Of a stretch of DNA of 64,000 bases, positions 29,255-38,170 are shown in pieces. Position 1 is the first letter of the stretch. Each line of letters opens with the position of its first letter. Position numbers and translations under genes: made by a program. The notes beneath the pieces are model-generated. The model had not been told where the DNA came from, made no database searches, and saw nothing but the letters and a program-made list of their open reading frames with translations. Source of the DNA: an uncultured Phycisphaerales bacterium (lineage in GTDB: Bacteria; Planctomycetota; Phycisphaerae; Tepidisphaerales; Tepidisphaeraceae); contig CAIQIQ010000110.1 in assembly GCA_903871935.1 (NCBI GenBank), forward strand, positions 1-64,000, in the 5' to 3' direction.

Positions 29255-30046
29255 ATGCGCTACGACGACCTTGCCGAGCTATACGACGCCGAGAATGAGC
29301 ATCACGCGATGCTCCAGGAGGATGTACCGTTTTTCCTGGGGCAGTTACCGAGGCGTCGGCATGGCCGACAGAGCGTGCTGGAATTAGCGTGCGGTACTGG
29401 CCGGGCTGCGATCCCAATAGCCCAGGCGGGGCATCGGGTGGTGGGCATCGACTTTGACCCGGCGATGATTACCATCGCGCAACGCAAGGCCAGCTTTGTC
29501 GGCCTGACGAAGCGTGAACTGGATTTGCGGGTCGGCGATGCACTGAAGCTAAATGTACGGCAGCGGTTCGATTGGGTGTGCATTCTGTTCAACACCTTTC
29601 TGGCGTTCTCGGCGCTGGAGCAGCAGGATGCCTGCCTGGAGACGGTAGAACGGCACCTGAAGCCCAATGGCCGGTTCTTCATGGATATTCTGCAGCCGAA
29701 TGTCGGGTTGCTGGCACGGGAGAAGAGTCGCGACCTGGATCCTCACCTCTTTTACGCACCAACGCTGGGCACGAATGTACTGAAGACCATTGATGTCGAT
29801 CGTGATCCGTCGAGGCAGTTGGAAGAGGTGACGTTTCGGTATCGCTGGCATGACAAGAATGGCCGGGCGAAACAACGAACGATGAAGTTCGCCATGACGT
29901 TTCTTTTTCCGCGCGAGCTGCAGTTGCTGCTGGAGCGGCACGGGCTGGAGATCGAGAGCATGTGGGGCAACTACGACGGGTCCGCGTTGGACGCCGACTC
30001 GCCGCGGATGATCGTCAGGGCACGGCGGGCGGCGTCGGCACGCTGA
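29255..30046 (+). CDS. Class I SAM-dependent methyltransferase
   Basis: This gene encodes 263 residues. The SAM-binding motif I is VLELACGTGRAAIP, motif post-I is VVGIDFDPAMI, and an acidic GDALKL follows. HLKPNGRFFMDI is the usual strand-6/7 region. The fold is that of small-molecule methyltransferases; the substrate cannot be read. The start is 1 nt after the esterase stop, so the two are co-transcribed. A functional link (methylation of a product of glycan breakdown) would be speculation. Confidence 0.85.
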   Translation: MRYDDLAELYDAENEHHAMLQEDVPFFLGQLPRRRHGRQSVLELACGTGRAAIPIAQAGHRVVGIDFDPAMITIAQRKASFVGLTKRELDLRVGDALKLNVRQRFDWVCILFNTFLAFSALEQQDACLETVERHLKPNGRFFMDILQPNVGLLAREKSRDLDPHLFYAPTLGTNVLKTIDVDRDPSRQLEEVTFRYRWHDKNGRAKQRTMKFAMTFLFPRELQLLLERHGLEIESMWGNYDGSALDADSPRMIVRARRAASAR

Positions 30047-30311
30047 AACCCTCATTGGCATGGAGGGCGGTCGCCAAGCAAGATGCTCAAGTTGCGCGGA
30101 AGGAAGTCAGTAGAGGCGAAGAACGACGAAGCTTGCGCCCTGGGTCAGCGCGAGCGGGGACTCTGCATATACAGGCAGCGTCGCGCTTTGTACCCACAAT
30201 GGGCATAGTGGGCAACGTGCGCATGATGAGTCCTTCTTCTGCGGGGCACTATATCATCGTTCTTGGAGTCATTACCCCATTGATGCCCGATTTCTGAGGA
30301 GTTTTGGCGCT

Positions 30312-33206
30312 TTACCTGTTCAGCGAGACCTCGCATACCTGCCCGGTGGCAACATCTTTCACACGGACGGTCCAGCGGCCCTTGGCGTCGTTGAGGGCGA
30401 AGGAAATTCGCATAGAACCGCGGCCCTCGCGGAGAAGGACGTTGCCGCAGTAGTGTTCGGCGAGGGCGCCAGTTGGGGTGAGCACTTCGACGCGGGCTGC
30501 GCGGAGGACTTGGGAGGGCTGCGCGGAGATGGCGAGGTCCACAACGTTGGGATCAATTTGCTGCGGATTTACCTGGAGCGGCGGCAACTGGTCGCTGGAG
30601 AGCGTCAGGATCAGCGGCACATAGGGGTCGAGTTTGATGTCTTGGAGCTTCTGGAATTTGCCCAGGTATTTGCCGCTCAAGAGATCGTAGACGTGGCTTT
30701 CGCGGTCAAGATCGAGGGTCACCGTTTCGACCTTCTGGAAGGCCGAGTTGTCCTGGTACTTTTTGCGATTGGGACCTTCGCTGTTGCGCTGCATGGAACG
30801 GCCGACGCTCATGATGCGCACGCCAGATCCGAGGCCGAACGCATGGACCTCGGCGGCGGTCAGGGGCTGGCCATCGGTGGTGCGGACGCGCGCTGCGGGC
30901 TGCACCTTGGCGACGTCGAACAGGATCTTCTCGATGGGGGCGCGCATCTCGCGCTCCTGGCCAGGCTGCAGACGCAGACGGGAGTATATCATTATCGAGG
31001 TGTTGAGGTTGAAGGCGCGCTGGTTGTCCCAGAGACTGGCCAGTGCGGGCTGGTCGCGCCACTTGCCGTGCTCATCGGTCAGGCCGGCGGAGTTGTCCGC
31101 GATAACAATGCCGCCGGCGGCTACGAAGTCGCGGATGTGGGCGGCCTCAGTATCGGAGAGGGCGAATGTCTCGGGCAGGATCAGCACGTGGTACTTGGCG
31201 AGCCTGTTTTCGTTGATCACCTGTTCGTGCGAGATGAAATCGAACTGGAGGTTGCAGTCTTCCAGGAGACGGCACCAGCTGTTGCGCAGCAGGTTGCGGT
31301 ATGAATCGCCGAACATGTCCCAACTCTCCAGGTCGATCCATTTCCGGCCGGTGGAGAGATACTGTCGCCACCAGGCGACTCGGATGGAGGGCTGTGAGTA
31401 GTAGAGGGCGATGCCGCTATTGTCGCTGGCGGAGGCGTAGAGGAGTTTGGCGAGGCCGGATTCGATCGTGCGGAGCGTTGGGCCGACGCTTTTGGCGCGC
31501 TGGGTGGGTGTGCCTGCGGGCTGGTCGAGGAACTTATTTGAGGGCTCATCATTATCCCAGAAGATGATGCCCTTGTCGCCGTCGAGGAAGCGCGTCCAGA
31601 TGTCCCAGACGGCCTGGTCGCCGGTGAACCACGAGGGGGTCATCTGGATGCAGCGCTGCGGATAGAGCGAGCGGATGATCTCGGGGGCGTTGCCGATGTT
31701 GTAGGGAACAATCAGATCGACGACCTGGCAGAGTTTGGCATAGTTATGGCCGCTGAAGACGCCGGGATCGTGTGTGCCGGTGAAGCCGAAGCGGCCGTCG
31801 GGATCGTACTTGCGGCCGATCTTGACGCCGCGAGCGAGGGCATCGGCCAGCGTCTGGTCCATGAACTCGCGGAAGTCGCACCACTGGGCGAGGTTCCAGC
31901 CGGACATGGCTTGGGGGTCTGGTTTGGTGAGATCAATGCCCAGACCGGCGGCCCATCTGTCGAAGGCCGCGTAGAACGTGACGATGTCCTGGAGGTCGGC
32001 AAACTGCGAGCCGTATCGACGATTAACGGAATCGACCTGGGCTTTGGCTTTGGCTTCTGGGGCGACCTGTTCGCCGGCCGAGCCGGCCGGGGTGGCGGTG
32101 GGATCGGTGCCTTCGATCCAGTTCTCGACGTACTTGACATCGATGGGCTTGTTGGTCAGGAGCGCAGTGTAGAGGTCGACGATCTTCTGGTACGTGGGGA
32201 AGGTGCTAAGGAACTGCTGCTTAACCTGAGGATCGGTGGGACTGGGGAAGGCGCGAGGGAGATAAACATTGCTCCAGAGCTGAGCGAACTGGCGGTAGGT
32301 GGTGGGCTGGAGGGAGCGAACGGCCGACCAGGAGGCGAGGGGGATTTGCCATTCGCGGCTGATGGCGTCGAGGGTCTGGTAGCGGGCCTTGAGGAAGGAG
32401 ACCCAGGCATCGCGAGATTCGAAGGTCCAGCAGAAGTCCATGGGGCCGCTCTGATCGCCCAGGCCGATTTCATCGGCCAGGTTGTAGAACATCGGGTGAT
32501 TGTCGCGATGGACGGTGACGATCTTGCTGTAGTTTTCTTCGACCTTGGCATAGGTGCCTTCCTGGTGGAAGCACATGCGCCGCCAGGTGGGGTAGTTGTC
32601 GCGCGGGTTGGCGGCGTAGGCCTGTTTGACGGCGTGCCAGTCGTAACGGGCCTTGTGATACCAGGCGTAGGTCTCCCAGCACATTTGGTCGACGTAAGAG
32701 TCGAAGCCGGCATCTTGAACGGGTTCGTTGGGATCATCGCGATAGACCATGGAACCGTCGATGCCGAACTGGCGCAGGGTATCGTACATGCCGCCGCGCG
32801 GGTAGCTGGCCCAGACGAAGGCGTGATAATCATCCCAGGGCTTGGCGGGGAAGACGACGGCGAAGGATTGCGAGCGCAGGAGGCGATCACCTTCGAAGAG
32901 TTCAAGACTGGCTCGGCGTGAGATGGGGTTGTAGATTGGCAGTGAGTATCGCGCGCGGTCCTGGCCGGCGGCGATGGAGAGAGCGAGTTGGCCGCCGATG
33001 CGGCCGAAGGTGTCGCGCCAGAGCAGTGTCAGCGAGGTCGCCTGAGGGGCCTTGGCGTCGAGGAAGATCTCGCCGGCGGCGACTTCGTCGGGGACGACTT
33101 TGGCCGGCGCTGTCATACGGGTGACTTGTATCTGGGCCGGCAAAGGCGAGGGGATGAGCCAAATGGCGATAGCAGTCAGAGAGAGGAGGTAGGTGCGAAT
33201 ATGCAT
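30312..33206 (-). CDS. Secreted GH42-like glycosidase with trimerisation-type domain
   Basis: This gene encodes 964 residues with a signal peptide (MHIRTYLLSLTAIAIWLIPS, cleavage near residue 24). A small N-terminal beta domain (to about 125) is followed by a TIM-barrel-like region, with the WASYPRGGMYDTLRQFGIDG segment and a likely acid/base region at PMFYNLADEIGLGDQSG. IIFWDNDEPSNKF comes late in the barrel. Then comes a beta-galactosidase trimerisation-like domain (YHVLILPETFALSDTEAAHI; DFVAAGGIVIADN). The family is GH42-like, acting on beta-galactosides or related plant or algal glycans; the exact substrate is not readable. The start has AAGGAG 9 nt upstream. It is convergent with the methyltransferase, with 265 nt between that hold no recognisable element. 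Confidence 0.78.
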   Translation of the reverse strand: MHIRTYLLSLTAIAIWLIPSPLPAQIQVTRMTAPAKVVPDEVAAGEIFLDAKAPQATSLTLLWRDTFGRIGGQLALSIAAGQDRARYSLPIYNPISRRASLELFEGDRLLRSQSFAVVFPAKPWDDYHAFVWASYPRGGMYDTLRQFGIDGSMVYRDDPNEPVQDAGFDSYVDQMCWETYAWYHKARYDWHAVKQAYAANPRDNYPTWRRMCFHQEGTYAKVEENYSKIVTVHRDNHPMFYNLADEIGLGDQSGPMDFCWTFESRDAWVSFLKARYQTLDAISREWQIPLASWSAVRSLQPTTYRQFAQLWSNVYLPRAFPSPTDPQVKQQFLSTFPTYQKIVDLYTALLTNKPIDVKYVENWIEGTDPTATPAGSAGEQVAPEAKAKAQVDSVNRRYGSQFADLQDIVTFYAAFDRWAAGLGIDLTKPDPQAMSGWNLAQWCDFREFMDQTLADALARGVKIGRKYDPDGRFGFTGTHDPGVFSGHNYAKLCQVVDLIVPYNIGNAPEIIRSLYPQRCIQMTPSWFTGDQAVWDIWTRFLDGDKGIIFWDNDEPSNKFLDQPAGTPTQRAKSVGPTLRTIESGLAKLLYASASDNSGIALYYSQPSIRVAWWRQYLSTGRKWIDLESWDMFGDSYRNLLRNSWCRLLEDCNLQFDFISHEQVINENRLAKYHVLILPETFALSDTEAAHIRDFVAAGGIVIADNSAGLTDEHGKWRDQPALASLWDNQRAFNLNTSIMIYSRLRLQPGQEREMRAPIEKILFDVAKVQPAARVRTTDGQPLTAAEVHAFGLGSGVRIMSVGRSMQRNSEGPNRKKYQDNSAFQKVETVTLDLDRESHVYDLLSGKYLGKFQKLQDIKLDPYVPLILTLSSDQLPPLQVNPQQIDPNVVDLAISAQPSQVLRAARVEVLTPTGALAEHYCGNVLLREGRGSMRISFALNDAKGRWTVRVKDVATGQVCEVSLNR

Positions 33207-33330
33207 GGCCGAATCTCCTTGGAAGAGACAGTGTCCTTCGCGGGCAACTTATTCAAATGCAGTGAGGATGGCAATGTGGCGAGGGTGAGGATGCTCGGAG
33301 AACGCTGATTGAATAGGCGAGGATGCAAGC

Positions 33331-33336
33331 TAATAT
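33331..33336 (+). promoter_or_regulatory. Putative -10 box (TAATAT) for the UroD-like gene
   Basis: TAATAT ends 11 nt before the ATG at 33348, predicting a leader of only a few nt. No ribosome site is visible between the two, which fits a leaderless mRNA. Confidence 0.4.
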
Positions 33337-33347
33337 TGGGTCGCAGA

Positions 33348-34427
33348 ATGACCACACAGTTGAGCTCTCGGGAACGGATCCTTCGTGCGATTGCCAGAAG
33401 ATCGGACATCGATCGCGTGCCGCTGATTTTTCGGGCAGAGCCGCTATTGATGCGGCATCTTCGGGAGGAATTGCATCTTGCAAACGATCTTGCTGTGAGC
33501 CGGCATTTCGGCGCGGACAGCATTCAGGTGGGAGTTGCCTTTCGGGCGGATGCGACGCAGCCGGCAGATGAACAGGGGAGATTCACCGATTTGTTTGGGA
33601 ATCGCTTCCAGTCGATAAAGGAAGGGGAATTGGAATCGTATGCGGTCATCGAGCCTGTGCTGGCGGGTGCGAGTGGTGTCGAAGATGTGAAGCGGGCTCG
33701 GTGGCCGGGCGCGAATGTGCTGGATATTGAGCAGTGCGTGACCAGGGCCAGGGAAGCTCACGAGAGCGGTTTGGCGGTCTATGGCGGGATTTGGGCGTCC
33801 ATCTTTACCACCAGCCGGAATCTCATGGGCGAAGAGAACTTTCTGCTGGCTACGATCGATAAACCGGAACTGGTCGCGAGCGTCATCGATCGCCTGACGG
33901 AGGCCTATCTGGAGATGAACCGGGCCTACCTGGAGGCGACGCGCGGGCTGATTGACGTTTATTACTTCGGCAGCGATCTGGGCACGCAACGATCCATGTT
34001 TGTGAGCCCCGACATGTGTCGCCAGTTCATCATCCCCGCCATCGCCCGCATTGCACAGCAGGCGAAGGAATTTGACTTGCCTGTCATGTACCACACCTGT
34101 GGCGCGGTGGTCGACATTATCGATGATCTGATCGCCTGCGGCATCGATGCCCTGGATCCCGTTCAAGTTGGCGCACTAGGCATGGACCCCGCCCGTCTTG
34201 CCGCCAGTTTCAAGGGTCGAATCGCCTTCCACGGCGCAATCAGCACGCAAACCACTCTGCCCAATGATTCCCCGGAGGAGGTCCGCCGCATCGTCCACCA
34301 GACCATGCGCACCCTTGGCCCCGCCGGTCTGGTCATCGGGCCCGACCAGGACATGATCGGGCAGATCCCCCTGGCGAACATCCAGGCCATGTGCCAGGCC
34401 ATTCGGGACTTCTGCCGATATCGGTGA
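33348..34427 (+). CDS. UroD-family protein, methyltransferase-like
   Basis: This gene encodes 359 residues of the uroporphyrinogen decarboxylase/MtaA superfamily. SSRERILRAIARRSDIDRVP is the usual N-terminus of the methyltransferase-like branch. It lacks the PxWxMRQAGRY signature of true HemE, so a haem role is unlikely. VMYHTCGAVVDII carries the H-x-C pair that in MtaA-type corrinoid:thiol methyltransferases contributes to zinc binding, and GPDQDMIG is near the end. The likely role is methyl transfer or a related reaction; the partner corrinoid protein is not in the window. The start at 33348 follows TAATAT; an in-frame TTG at 33309 is less likely. A paralogue-like gene lies at 45986. Confidence 0.78.
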   Translation: MTTQLSSRERILRAIARRSDIDRVPLIFRAEPLLMRHLREELHLANDLAVSRHFGADSIQVGVAFRADATQPADEQGRFTDLFGNRFQSIKEGELESYAVIEPVLAGASGVEDVKRARWPGANVLDIEQCVTRAREAHESGLAVYGGIWASIFTTSRNLMGEENFLLATIDKPELVASVIDRLTEAYLEMNRAYLEATRGLIDVYYFGSDLGTQRSMFVSPDMCRQFIIPAIARIAQQAKEFDLPVMYHTCGAVVDIIDDLIACGIDALDPVQVGALGMDPARLAASFKGRIAFHGAISTQTTLPNDSPEEVRRIVHQTMRTLGPAGLVIGPDQDMIGQIPLANIQAMCQAIRDFCRYR

Positions 34428-34499
34428 ATTACCCTACAGTAAACCCCCAAGCCGGCGCGACTTGCCCATCTTTGTCCTTGTTGGAGCCCGGATCGAGGC

Positions 34500-34505
34500 T
34501 ATATT
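34500..34505 (+). promoter_or_regulatory. Putative -10 box (TATATT) for the PEP-CTERM gene
   Basis: TATATT lies 28 nt before the ATG at 34534, and GGAGA falls between. No -35 match is obvious. Confidence 0.35.
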
Positions 34506-34533
34506 GTCCATGGTTCTTTGGAGACAGTTCGCG

Positions 34534-35892
34534 ATGCGTATTCGACCCCTGGCCACCGCAGTTCTGCTGGTATCGGTTTCGCCCCTGGCTTGCGCGACGG
34601 ACTACGACGTTGGTTCTGGCTATGCGTACACAAGCTTGGGCTCCCTGCTTCCCTCGCTAAATGCCGGCGACATCGTGAACATTCACCCCGGGACCTATAA
34701 CGAAATCGACACGATTTCGTGCAGCGGTACACCCTCTCAGCCGATCATCATTCGCGGCGTGGGTACCAGCCGGCCGGTCTTCGATGCGCTAGGGCTCAAC
34801 CCATCGGGCGCAGGATCGGTCCCGCGGGGCGTGTTCGAGATCCGTGGCGACAACATCGTGATCCAGAACCTGGAGTTCAAGAATGGTGATAACGGCAGCA
34901 ACGGCGCCGGCATCCGCATCCGCGAGGATCTCGTCAACAACTGCACGCTCACCGGTATCAAGTCTTCCTATAACAACATGGGGATTCAGGGCGGCGTTCT
35001 GGCGGACGGGCACCTCGTGGTCCAGAATTCCGAGATCGGCTTCAATGGGACCAGCAACTACAACGGTTTCTCGCACAATCTCTATCTGACCGGCGGGGGC
35101 TCAGCCACCATCGTGGGCAATTACATCCACGACTCCCTGTATGGTCAGAACTTCAAGAGCCGCATGCACTATAACGAGTTGCTGTACAACTGGATCGCGG
35201 ATTCCAACGAAGGGGAGGTTGGGATAGTTGATGACCCTACCTACACCAGTGTCGCCAACAGCAACGCACTGATGGTTGGCAACACGATCATCAGCAAGGT
35301 TGACCGCACCGGCAACCACATGAAGTACGTGAACTTTGGCGGCGATGGCAGTGCGGCCGAGCACAACGGAACCCTGTTTGCCTATAACAACACGATGATC
35401 GCCAACGACAACCGCATCAACTCCCTGTGGGTCAGTCCCACCAATGCGACCAACAGCCTGATCGTCGCCTCGAACAACGTCTTCTACGACCCCACCGGCA
35501 CGCCGCCCATTGTCAACTCCAGTTCGCCTTCCGGCACGATCACCGGCGCCAACAACTGGTGGCTTACCGGCAGTGCGACGGTACCGGGCCTCTTTGCCGG
35601 TACCCTGACGGGCACTGATCCTGGCTTCGCCAATTTCGCCGCCAAAGACTTTATCCCGCTGGCCGGTTCGCCCCTCGAGAACGCCGGCTCGAATGGCCTG
35701 ACCTACGTCGATGGTGACGGCGTGACGCACTCGCTTTCGGTAGACTACGAGTACCTCCTTGGGCAAGGAATGGTTCTGCGTCCGGCCGACGGCGCGCTGG
35801 ACATAGGGGCCTACGAGGTTCCCGAGCCAACTCTGCTGCCCGTACTGCTGGTTCTGGGCGGGATCGCGGCGGCCGGGCGAAGACGGCGGTAG
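34534..35892 (+). CDS. PEP-CTERM parallel beta-helix protein
   Basis: This gene encodes 452 residues with a signal peptide at about 1-21 (MRIRPLATAVLLVSVSPLACA). The mature part is a right-handed beta-helix (DIVNIHPGTYNEID, IIIRGVGT, IVIQNLEFKNGDN, TIVGNYIHDS), similar in fold to pectate lyases and to the modules of the giant protein. The last ~24 residues are a PEP-CTERM tail: VPEP, a hydrophobic segment (LPVLLVLGGIAAAG) and RRRR, the signal for exosortase processing. It should therefore be exported and displayed or released by exosortase. No exosortase gene is in this window. The start at 34534 has GGAGA upstream; an in-frame ATG at 34510 is possible. Confidence 0.88.
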   Translation: MRIRPLATAVLLVSVSPLACATDYDVGSGYAYTSLGSLLPSLNAGDIVNIHPGTYNEIDTISCSGTPSQPIIIRGVGTSRPVFDALGLNPSGAGSVPRGVFEIRGDNIVIQNLEFKNGDNGSNGAGIRIREDLVNNCTLTGIKSSYNNMGIQGGVLADGHLVVQNSEIGFNGTSNYNGFSHNLYLTGGGSATIVGNYIHDSLYGQNFKSRMHYNELLYNWIADSNEGEVGIVDDPTYTSVANSNALMVGNTIISKVDRTGNHMKYVNFGGDGSAAEHNGTLFAYNNTMIANDNRINSLWVSPTNATNSLIVASNNVFYDPTGTPPIVNSSSPSGTITGANNWWLTGSATVPGLFAGTLTGTDPGFANFAAKDFIPLAGSPLENAGSNGLTYVDGDGVTHSLSVDYEYLLGQGMVLRPADGALDIGAYEVPEPTLLPVLLVLGGIAAAGRRRR

Positions 35893-35918
35893 CGGCGGGC
35901 ACATGAGCCGGCAGAGGC

Positions 35919-35924
35919 TATACT
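35919..35924 (+). promoter_or_regulatory. Putative -10 box (TATACT) ahead of mreB
   Basis: TATACT lies just after the PEP-CTERM gene stop and 163 nt before the mreB start. If used, it would give mreB a long leader, unlike most genes here. A closer start site near 36040-36050 (TAGATTAT) is an alternative. Confidence 0.25.
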
Positions 35925-36087
35925 CGCTGCGCTCTGACGTCCTGAATTGATTGGAGCACTGCCGCGCTTGTGAAACTGACACATGGCCACCCCAAATGCA
36001 CCTACCCCTTTATCTGCTCTGGATTTGCGTTCACGCAGGCTGTAGATTATCGGTCGCGTACGCCAACACGGGACAGGAGACAACTCA

Positions 36088-37152
36088 TTGCTCCGCAAAT
36101 GGCTTAACAGCCTCTTCAGTATGGACATGGGCATCGACTTGGGTACATGCAATACCCTGGTCTGTGTCAAAGGACAGGGCATAGTCCTCAATGAACCCTC
36201 GGTGGTGGCGGTACGCAAAGGCACAAATCAGGTTCTGATGACATCGTCGGGCCCTGCTGTGGGCAAAGCGGCGAAAGAGATGCTGGGCAAGACGCCGGGG
36301 TCGATCAGCGCCATTCGCCCCATGAAAGATGGCGTGATCAGTGATTTTGAGATCACTGAGGCGATGCTCTCGTACTTCATCCGCAAGGTGCATGGCGGCA
36401 AGCATTTCATCTCGCCTCGCGTGGTCATCGCCATTCCCTCGGGCATTACCGGCGTGGAAAAACGCGCGGTATATGTCTCAGCACAGAATGCCGGAGCTCG
36501 ACGCGTGTATCTGCTGCTGGAACCGATGGCGGCCGCGATTGGCGCCGGGCTGCCGATTGCAGAGCCCGTTGCAAGCATGATTGTGGATGTGGGCGGCGGC
36601 ACGACCGAGGTGGCGATTATCTCGCTGGCCGACATTTCCGTCAGCACATCCGTGCGTGTGGCCGGCGATGATTTTGACGCCGCGATCATGAACCATGTGC
36701 GCAAGACCTACAACATGGCGATCGGCGAGCAGACCGCCGAACGGATCAAGATCGAGCTCGGGTCGGCCGCCCCGTTTGCGGAGAAAGAGCCATCGATGGA
36801 AGTGAAGGGGAGAGACCTCATCAGTGGGCTGCCGCGCAAGACGATCGTGACGTCGGCGGAAATCCGCGAAGCGCTGCAGGAGCCGGTGGGACAGATTGTT
36901 GAGGCAGTGGTGAAGACCCTGGAAAAGGCCGATCCGGAACTGGCGGCCGATCTTGTGGACAGCGGCATCACCATGGCTGGTGGATCAAGCCAGTTGCGGG
37001 GTCTGGATCAGGTGATCGCCAATGCAACGGGATTGCCGGTGAAGGTAGCCGATGACCCGCTGACCTGCGTGGCACGAGGCACGGCGATCTGCCTGGAGAA
37101 CATCGAGGTGCTGAAGGAAGCGATGGAATCGGACGAAAATGAATTCAAATGA
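36088..37152 (+). CDS. mreB: Rod shape-determining protein MreB
   Basis: This gene encodes 354 residues. MreB is the bacterial actin that guides cell-wall synthesis at the inner membrane. MDMGIDLGTCNTLVCVKG is the phosphate-1 site, IVDVGGGTTEVAIISL the phosphate-2 site, and ITMAGGSSQLRGLD the adenosine motif. The N-terminal amphipathic stretch LRKWLNSLF fits membrane association. The start is a TTG at 36088, supported by AGGAG 9 nt upstream (GGACAGGAGACAACTCA). mreC and mreD do not follow; the next gene encodes a Rieske protein. Length is normal for the family (~340-350). Confidence 0.94.
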   Translation: MLRKWLNSLFSMDMGIDLGTCNTLVCVKGQGIVLNEPSVVAVRKGTNQVLMTSSGPAVGKAAKEMLGKTPGSISAIRPMKDGVISDFEITEAMLSYFIRKVHGGKHFISPRVVIAIPSGITGVEKRAVYVSAQNAGARRVYLLLEPMAAAIGAGLPIAEPVASMIVDVGGGTTEVAIISLADISVSTSVRVAGDDFDAAIMNHVRKTYNMAIGEQTAERIKIELGSAAPFAEKEPSMEVKGRDLISGLPRKTIVTSAEIREALQEPVGQIVEAVVKTLEKADPELAADLVDSGITMAGGSSQLRGLDQVIANATGLPVKVADDPLTCVARGTAICLENIEVLKEAMESDENEFK

Positions 37153-37154
37153 GC

Positions 37155-37181
37155 GGGGCGGAAGGGGCGCAAGGGGCGGAA
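37155..37181. repeat. Three tandem G-rich 9-mers
   Basis: GGGGCGGAA, GGGGCGCAA, GGGGCGGAA in direct tandem, starting 2 nt after the mreB stop. The three G4 runs could support G-quadruplex-like structure in the coding-strand RNA. Function unknown. Confidence 0.6.
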
Positions 37182-37215
37182 GACGGATACGATCGTCTGG
37201 CGTTTTGTGCCGGCC

Positions 37216-37221
37216 TATACT
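37216..37221 (+). promoter_or_regulatory. Putative -10 box (TATACT) for the Rieske gene
   Basis: TATACT ends 12 nt before the ATG at 37234. A near-leaderless mRNA is predicted; no clear ribosome site lies between. Confidence 0.45.
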
Positions 37222-37233
37222 ACGGGACAGACT

Positions 37234-37692
37234 ATGAGCAACGAACTTTCACGGCGGCAGATTATCCTTATGTCAGCACTGGCAGCGGCGGCATTCATAC
37301 CGATTGGCAAAGCGCTGGGAGCGGTCGGAACTGAATCCTCGGTCGTCGATGCCGGCCCTCTGGCTGACTACGCGAAAGATGGCGTGTTCGACCAATCGGC
37401 ATCTCACGGATTCTTCGTCATTCGCAAAGATGGGAAGATCTTCGCCCAGTCATCGGTCTGCACGCACAGGCGCGGCCGGCTTACGCCCACGCCGGATGGC
37501 TTCTTCTGCAAGGCGCATAACTCGACCTTCGCGGCGGATGGAAAGGTGACGCGGCCGCCCGCGAAGGCCGATCTGGTCCGCTATGCGGTGCGCAAAGACG
37601 ACAAGAACCACCTGATCGTGGACACGAGCAAACGCATCGAGCATGCGCAGTTCGATGCACCCGATGCGCATGTCGAGGCGCCCTCAGCTTGA
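37234..37692 (+). CDS. Tat-exported Rieske [2Fe-2S] protein
   Basis: This gene encodes 152 residues. The N-terminus SRRQIILMSALAAAAF is a twin-arginine signal, so the protein is exported folded with its cluster or is anchored by this helix. The Rieske ligands are Cys76 and His78 (CTH) and Cys92 and His95 (CKAH); the C-x-H pair and C-x2-H pair are intact. Rieske proteins carry electrons in oxidoreductases or cytochrome bc-type complexes. No partner oxygenase or cytochrome is adjacent, so the partner is unknown. The start at 37234 precedes the SRRQ motif; an upstream in-frame start at 37207 would lie ahead of the promoter-like TATACT. Confidence 0.85.
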   Translation: MSNELSRRQIILMSALAAAAFIPIGKALGAVGTESSVVDAGPLADYAKDGVFDQSASHGFFVIRKDGKIFAQSSVCTHRRGRLTPTPDGFFCKAHNSTFAADGKVTRPPAKADLVRYAVRKDDKNHLIVDTSKRIEHAQFDAPDAHVEAPSA

Positions 37693-37787
37693 GGCAGCGT
37701 TTTCAAGACAAATCCCCGAAGCCCTAATAGGCAACGCGGCAACGCTAGCAGAGTCAGCCCGTGCCAAGGCGCGTGCAGGATCGGGCA

Positions 37788-38018
37788 TCAGACCAGTGCC
37801 GTCTGCGGTGACAGCGAACCTTCCTCAACAGCAACCTGATCGCCCAAAAGCAATGCGCGCGTCTGCGAACTCATCCCCACCAGATGGAACTCGACTTCGT
37901 AGGCAACGGTGGGGTGAAACCATGTGCTTCGTACCACGCCAACCTGTCCGCGATTCAGAGCCAGTTCCGGGATGTCCTGGATAAGCCGCACGTAATCATC
38001 AACTTGCGGTTTTCTCAT
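37788..38018 (-). CDS. DUF4926 domain protein
   Basis: This gene encodes 76 residues. The conserved pattern (VRLIQDIPELALNRGQVGVV, then PTVAYEVEF and a C-terminal ALLLGDQVAV) matches DUF4926, small proteins of unknown function, often beside toxin-antitoxin-like or other small genes. Here no such partner is seen. A ribosome site GGGAAG lies just before the ATG at 38018; the frame remains open upstream but that sequence is not family-like. It is convergent with the Rieske gene and 152 nt downstream of sucD. Confidence 0.72.
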   Translation of the reverse strand: MRKPQVDDYVRLIQDIPELALNRGQVGVVRSTWFHPTVAYEVEFHLVGMSSQTRALLLGDQVAVEEGSLSPQTALV

Positions 38019-38170
38019 TGTGACTTCCCTTGTAAAGACAGCAACCACTTCGTTGCGGGCAACTCCACATCCCCGCGACGCGATGAGACTACACTTGCCT
38101 GCGTCCGTTAGGCAACCCTTAAATGCTCGCTTTTGTTTCGCTTCATGCGCATGGCATCGCCCGGTTGAGT

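Noticed and set aside
28051..29256. Upstream extension of the rimO frame (to 29256)
   Set aside because: The extension runs antisense through the CE2-like esterase gene and has no RimO-like sequence; the family N-terminus begins at 28050.
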